Positions 57,208 to 64,000 of a stretch of 64,000 nucleotides of DNA are shown here, one piece after another. Within the stretch, counting starts at the first letter, position 1. Every line of letters starts with the position of its first letter. The position numbers were made by a program, and so were the translations under genes. The notes below the pieces were generated by a model. The model made no database searches and was not told the origin of the DNA. It was given only the letters and a program-made list of their open reading frames with translations. The stretch comes from Misgurnus anguillicaudatus. Taxonomy: Eukaryota > Chordata > Actinopteri > Cypriniformes > Cobitidae. Location: contig NC_073354.2 of NCBI RefSeq assembly GCF_027580225.2, positions 29,780,001-29,844,000 of the forward strand, written 5' to 3'.

Positions 57208-58193
57208 GAGGCTGTTTACACTTGGCATTAACATGCGTTTTCATCGATCGGATCACAAGTGGACGACGTTAAAGGCACACAAGGCAAGTCTGAGTATTAT
57301 TTCTCTACTAGCTCCCCCTAGTGTCTGGGAGTAAATGCTATCTATATCTGAGACTATACGAGACTGAAGGACACCGGGTCGGATACAGCGAACTTGCAAG
57401 TGGGGTATTCTTCCTACAGACGGTAGGGGCGGGCGAGAGAGTCTTCATTCGTCATGTAATAAGTCATTTAACCATATACCGACTTACGAAGATGATTTAT
57501 TAACATAAAAATGCTACCTTGTGTCCCTTTAATGCTAGGTGTTAACACTGTTCAAAACGTTTTGAGCTCGTCCACTTTCGACCACTTTCAACCACATGCA
57601 GAGGTAGTCGAAAACTTTCGATCGGATTGCTTTTGTAGTGTAAACGCACATGTGGTTGAATGTGTTCGAACTGCCACACGAGCCCGCCTTCTCTCCGCCC
57701 ATTTATCTAATCTGAGGTACTGAGCACAATGTTTTACGTCTTTTCTGACTTCTGGCGCGAACAAACGGTGAACAGCGGTATTTTTAGCCTTTCATTGATA
57801 AAACTAAAGCGTCTGATCTCCGTAGTTTCGTTTTGAAAGCGTGTGAAAGTTGCGCAATCCTATTTCATCAATTGCACTGAAAATTCAGAGAAACCTCTAA
57901 CATATACACGAACAAAACACTGTGCAGCATGTTTACTTGCTAAACAAGCCGTGGACTCTGACATAATATTAGTTTGCGTCCATATATTACTCCCGCTCGC
58001 GTTTGAATGACAGCAGAGAGACTCGCCCACCGTCTCGACAGATCGCCCCCTCACAGTATTCAGGACAGAAGCAGTGGAAAGTGAACAAAACAGACGGATT
58101 TAAATACCAGGTGCAAACGTGATGTGTCTCTCTCGTCCACTTGTGATCCGATCGATGAAAACACATCTTAATACAAAGTGTAAACAGCCCCAA
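57208..58193. mobile_element. Foldback element with GGCTGTTTACACTT ends
   Basis: GGCTGTTTACACTTGGCATT and TTTTCATCGATCGGATCACA with AGTGGACGACG match, inverted, CGTCCACTTGTGATCCGATC and AAAGTGTAAACAGCC. The interior contains a second inverted pair around TGTGGTTGAATGTGTTCGAA. Confidence 0.8.
57268..57532. mobile_element. MITE nested in the foldback element
   Basis: TTAAAGGCACACAAGGCAAG and, inverted, TACCTTGTGTCCCTTTAA, with the AGCTCCCCCTAGTGTCTGGG segment inside. It lies in the left arm, close to the position where the arm sequence breaks off. Confidence 0.7.
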
Positions 58194-58339
58194 AGTAAAG
58201 CCCACAAACCCTCTCAAGTGAGGAAAAGCACGCAATGCGCATGTTTATGTGAAACTATGATGATAATAACAACAACCATCGGCAACTATCGTCATGAAAG
58301 CCTGCTATTGGTGATATGTCTGACGATCGTCGATACACG

Positions 58340-58680
58340 ACACTATCGTCATAATGCGCATGCATCAAACGTTAGCGCACGTGTATGAGTCAAATGAACT
58401 ATGTTTTTCAAGGCTGTGCATTCGACTGTGCACGTACGCTCGTGTATGCATGAAAACCAGACTATACACCTGGCTTAAAGGTATTTCGGAGGATTTTCCT
58501 TTCCTGGGTGGATCATTAAGACTATTGGCCCTCCTAGTTGTCAATCAGGAGTGTTGCGCAATTTCTTTTTTTTTTGTGGAGAAGGCGGTTATTTTCTAAA
58601 ATTCAAGAAAATCCTCCACTACACCTTTAAGTTGCTTTGGGTTAAAGCATCTGCCAAATGCGTAAATGTTGTAAATGTAG
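58340..58680. repeat. Composite of dispersed repeat, MITE and SINE tail
   Basis: 58340-58470 is the CGCATGCATCAAACGTTAGC family. 58476-58630 is a MITE with ends TTAAAGGTATTTCGGAGGAT and AAAATCCTCCACTACACC TTTAA. 58625-58675 is a SINE tail (GCATCTGCCAAATGCGTAAA). Confidence 0.6.
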
Positions 58681-59107
58681 TTTTTTGGGGATTTGATTCA
58701 AAAGCGATTTGATTCGATTCACAATTAAATGCACACGATTTGACAGGATTTGTAAATGACGCATAGAAAAATTATTACATTGTAACACCCCTAGTATGGA
58801 GAAACATTTTTACTTCTGGTACCCTACTGACTTTAAGCTCAAAATACTTCAACTCGATTGAAGAAGATCAAACATCCACAGTGAAAACTGATAAGCAGAC
58901 AATTTTGAGTCAGTACCAAATCTTCATTAAAGAACATAACGCTCCCAAAAGCCAAACAATGACCCGTATCAGACTACAGCTGTGCAGCTTCAGATGAGGC
59001 TCTGATCATCAGATCCAAGATTATCCCAAGCTTAACTTTACAGCCAATGCATGCACTTCAGATGAATCCAACAAAGCATTAATCGAAATGTTAAGAAATA
59101 GCGGTAC

Positions 59108-59240
59108 GTTCATGCATTTGGCAGACACTTTTATCCAAAGCGATTTACGATGCATTACCAGTTATTCCCTTTATCATTAAGCGTGCACCCCGAGATCGAA
59201 CCAATGACCTCTGCAATATTTCAACTGCAGGCAAAAATGG
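59108..59240 (-). repeat. tRNA-derived SINE, antisense, 5' part decayed
   Basis: Reversed, it ends with TCGCTTTGGATAAAAGTGTC then TGCCAAATGCATG, the same tail as the 43803 copy. The B-box region survives as GGTCATTGGTTCGATCTC. Confidence 0.7.
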
Positions 59241-60391
59241 GTTTTCCAATTTTTTACCCTTTTAAATGGGTACAAACTACAAAGTCTTTTCAATACAAAT
59301 GAGTTACCAGTAAATAAGAGCTTTATATTAAGCAAATACATCACTGCACAAAGGTCAGAGCAGAGAGAGAACTACTCTATTGGAATTCATATGGACGCCT
59401 CCAGGGCACATTTTGTGAATGAACTCAAAATACATCGTTTAATAGTAAATCACCTCTCCTCTCAATGACCATGACTGGATAAGCATGTGACCTGTTTATT
59501 TGAAATCTTACTGATAGATTAACAGATAACATTGTTTGTTACTGATGATGAGTATTTAACCAGATATTGTCTGAATTATATCTACAGTGCTACCATTAAT
59601 AACTAGAAGTGAAAGAGACTACTCATGTAAAATACGACTGATTTCATTTACTTAAAATCATTGATTTTTACATTACATCTACATCAGAAGTGCTTAATCA
59701 ATACAGTATAACAAAGCAAAACCAGAGATCCACAAAAGGCCAGTAACGCTCCAATTCACAGATACGTGAATCTCTCTATGCAAACACACCTGAGTCCTGT
59801 GACGTCACGTGTCCATTGATAGGGTTTATTTTTTTATCACGCAATGTTTATGCTTTTGTATTAGCAGTGTCATCGTATTTATACTTGTTGGTCGTTATAA
59901 CAGGGGTATGTCTCTGTAAACCTATAATCCACTTCTAATCTAAAACAGATTACTCTCCCTTCAGATCCCATCTTCTTTCCTTTACTCTCTCCGTTTATTC
60001 ATGATTTGTTTGGTTCGACCTTAACAAATCCCATTAAAATAAACATGCACAGCTCAGATAAAACTGTAAACACTGGAGTTTTTCTCGATTTTGTATAGTC
60101 GTTAAATCTGAACAAATTGAAATAAAAACACGAGACTGGCAAATTCACACACACAAGTGTCACACAGAAGCCTGCTGAAAATAAAACATCTGACATATTT
60201 ACATTGTAACAGTCATATTGAAAGATTCAGACGCTATATTAATTGATTCATTGGTTCATTATCCATTGCCAACTACTTTAGTCGATTAAGTAAACGGCTG
60301 ACTAGGCAGCTAGCATTAGCATGCTAAACCACGACCGCGGATTTCAATTGGTTTTGATTCACAAATTTAAATATAGACGACCAAAACTCAC

Positions 60392-60545
60392 CTTGAACTA
60401 GGTCCTAATGTGATAAAGTGAACTGTGGCTGAATCATAAAAGATTCAGCCGATTAATATATTTAGATCCACTCTGCACAGCTCCTCATTGCTATCGCCGC
60501 ATGTCCTCCCTTCAAAGAGTAGAGATTTAAGGACGCGGTCGAGCG
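60392..60545 (-). other. dnajc5ga: Probable noncoding first exon and promoter of dnajc5ga
   Basis: On the minus strand a strong donor (TTCAAG then GTGAGT at 60392/60391) follows about 150 bases of non-repetitive sequence that becomes CpG-rich upstream (60530-60650). The dnajc5ga coding exon needs an upstream exon, and none better is seen between 52712 and cad. Exact transcription start unknown. Confidence 0.5.
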
Positions 60546-60974
60546 TTGGGAGTCGACTCTTTTGAATCGTTTTTTGAACACGGTTTACACCCTTGAATTC
60601 GTAGAGCGCGATAGGCGCGATTGAATCGTGGGAGTCGTGTCGTTAAATGAGTCGTCTCATTGTTCCATAGATTGAAACCACTGTATGCTAAGGGGCGTTA
60701 TCGATGCTTTGACTCTGAACAGTGCAAACTGTTACTGGGAGTGATTGAATTTTGTGTGTCACATAACCTTCAGCAGTTAAGATAAGAAAATTTCACGAAC
60801 TAATTTTGAAAATAAGTGACGTATTTATCACGTACATACTAAAAGTATGTGTTAATAGTCAAGGTTCAGCCTTTAAAAAAAAAAAAAAGTTTCTCAAAAT
60901 AAAACTCTTAAGTAACAAATTTAATATTATACTATGTAGTAGGGTCTTTGTAGACTTTTATTATTAATCTCATA

Positions 60975-61257
60975 AATAACAAAATAAAAGTTTGTTTTTG
61001 CATAATACATGTGTGTGCACTGTGTGTAATTATTTTGTATATATAAAATACAAACACATGCATATATGTATTTAAGAGACATTTACATGAATATATTTCT
61101 TTTGATATATTTGATTAAAAATATACATAAGTTAATTTATACATGTATGTGTGTATTTATATATACATAATAATTATACACAATACACACACACACATAG
61201 GCTATATTATGCAAACACAAACTTTTATTTTGTATGCAATTAATCTTAACAGCCCTA
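60975..61257. repeat. AT-rich foldback repeat
   Basis: AAAATAAAAGTTTGTTTTTG near 60980 and, inverted, CAAACACAAACTTTTATTTT near 61213 enclose TGTATATATAAAATAC-type palindromes; TACA and CA runs follow at 61259-61287. From 61288 to 62075 nothing further is recognised. Confidence 0.7.
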
Positions 61258-62075
61258 TACATACATACATACACACACACACACACTTTATTCTTATGGT
61301 TGGACATTGTGCAGGTTATTTGCACCTCTAGTGTCCTCTATGGCTTGAATAAGGCATCACATTATTTTGCTTGATAATTTTTTTCATGTATTCAAGATTT
61401 TTCATGCTTGGGAAAAATATAAATGTATTTTCATTACATTAAGACAATTTTAGTAAATGGGTACTAAATATACTATAATGTATTTTGTTTGATCATCCAC
61501 CGGTTCAGCTGTCCTGTAGGTATACTTCACATACAGTTTATTTCCGACTAGTACATTGCATGGACTTTGTGAAGATTGACTTTGCTCATGTTGCAGTGGT
61601 AGAACAGAGAGGTGGAAACACAGATCACAGATGCACATTTTATTGTCTAAAATACATTACAAAAGCAGTTGCAGTACAACACATGTGGTCAATTTTTCAA
61701 GTTTCAATCAGGAATTGAGTAGCAAGATTTGTCAAATATTTGCATCAGGATGGTAAAGCTATTAAAGGTTCCCCCAATAATAATTTTCTGTAATGTCAGA
61801 AGATTCAATACACTGTGTATTTTAAATATACCTGCATTTTTGAAATGCACAATTGCATTGAAAATGGGAGCGATATATGTGGTAATAAAAATAAATCTAA
61901 AAAGGTTTTACTGAATCTGAAAGGAAATTGCGAGCGGGCACGTCTAAGACCGACCCAAAATTCTAAAGCGTTGCACAAACACAGTACAATAACTCCATAA
62001 CTGAGATGAAAGTGGAAAGAGGTAACCACACCCAACTGTGGTTTATATTACCATTAAATCAAATACTTATGTAAC

Positions 62076-62081
62076 TTTATT
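62076..62081 (-). promoter_or_regulatory. cad: cad candidate poly(A) signal
   Basis: AATAAA on the minus strand about 130 bases after the cad stop; a normal distance. Confidence 0.5.
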
Positions 62082-62212
62082 CATTCTGAAAATCACTATT
62101 CAAAATTATTTAGCACTACAGAGAGTACACAACAAACTATTATGCATTTAGAGTGTTGCCAGGCACAATATTTCCTTTAAAATGATGAATTGTCTGAACC
62201 ACGACGGCCTTC

Positions 62213-63193
<981 letters not shown>

Positions 63194-63418
63194 CTATAAA
63201 CCACAAGCATTAATAATTTGGTACTCTTTGTTATGGATCGTGAGATGTTACAGGCCATAACAACATAATAACGTAAATTCAGTTACTGTCAAACTTGCAC
63301 ATACACACAGTATGCTTCGCGCCGTGCCATATTACCACCTTGAGTGTGCATTATTTACAAATAATTAAACAGCCTGTCGTCAATTATTTCTTATGTAACG
63401 CATAGTAAGATCACTTTG

Positions 63419-64000
63419 AAGGACAAGTTTGGTATTTTACACTTAAAGCCCTGTTTTCAGATTGTTTATGATGAAATAGAACGGTTTTGACTGAAATTTG
63501 GACATATGCGGCTGGCCCGAGAATCTGCGGGTGTTTTTTCCATCACCTCCCACCTCTAGAATGGGTCCACAGGTGCACAGGAACAATCCCTCCCAAAATG
63601 CACCAAACCCTCGCCCACAAAGACATGAAACCCACCGAGTGGTCAGGGCGGGTGTTCACTGATATGCTCACACAAAAATCGCTGCAAAAGACCCATTCCA
63701 ACAGGTTTTATCGTAGTTTTGTCCAACTCCATTGACTTGTATTAGATGTGCTGTGAGGTACGGTATTACGCCACGCCGGGACTTTTTGTAATCTTGCAAT
63801 TGGCAAAGGCGGATTATCGCCCCCAACTGGGCTGGAGTCTCTATTATTCAAGCTCTAAGCGTAAGAATGTACGGGTGTGAGGCGTTTGGAAAAATAGATC
63901 CACCAGTTTACAACGAATGCTAAAACAACTGTTGAAAAGCATCTTTTGCAGCGATTTTTGTGTGAGCATATCAGTGAACACCCCTGACCACTCGGTGAGT
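63419..64000. repeat. Foldback element in a cad intron, cut by the window edge
   Basis: CCGAGTGGTCAGGGCGGGTG and TCACTGATATGCTCACACAA with AAATCGCTGCAAAAGA (63637-63692) reappear inverted at 63940-64000. The left part (GACAAGTTTGGTATTTTACA) is probably the outer end. No exon is present between 63194 and the window end. Confidence 0.75.

Noticed and set aside
52712..62212. SLC30A3 zinc transporter expected from synteny
   Set aside because: No exon-like sequence with transporter motifs was found on either strand.

Overview
This is vertebrate nuclear DNA from a teleost, most likely a cyprinid (carp/minnow family). The evidence is spliced genes with GT-AG introns, proteins closest to zebrafish/carp forms as I remember them, AT-rich introns full of short inverted-repeat DNA transposons, Tc1-like transposons and tRNA-derived SINEs. 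The species cannot be fixed from the sequence alone.

Five protein-coding genes are supported exon by exon. Left to right: the 3' end of mpv17 (+, positions 1-7681), uts1 encoding the CRH-family peptide urotensin I (+, coding 14132-14575), trim54/MuRF3 (-, all eight coding exons, 41407 to 22177), a cysteine-string protein of the DNAJC5G type (-, coding 52699 to 46624, with a probable noncoding first exon near 60400), and the last five exons of cad (-, 63193 to 62213, ending the aspartate transcarbamylase domain). The same genes sit side by side in the same relative orientations on human chromosome 2p23 (CAD, SLC30A3, DNAJC5G, TRIM54, UCN, MPV17), so this is an ancient linkage group; no SLC30A3 homologue is visible between dnajc5ga and cad. 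The genes do not form one pathway: a mitochondrial membrane protein, a stress neuropeptide, a sarcomeric ubiquitin ligase, a synaptic-vesicle co-chaperone and a pyrimidine-synthesis enzyme.

Most of the rest is transposon-derived. A 1.6-kb Tc1-like element at 39109-40719 has an unbroken 331-residue DD34E transposase and paired inner and outer repeats in each arm. Three damaged copies of a different Tc1-like family lie at 9504-11106, 25891-27244 and 47259-47940. Many foldback or MITE elements are nested inside each other, notably at 5572-7173, 35350-36990 and 41800-43745. A roughly 287-bp tandem repeat lies just downstream of uts1, and a diverged tandem array lies at 8975-11900.

I found no new gene system. 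The most unusual signals are clustered, nearly one-directional A-to-G or T-to-C changes in the terminal repeats of two Tc1-like copies, and an interleaved (A-B-A'-B') pair of long inverted repeats at 32349-34382.
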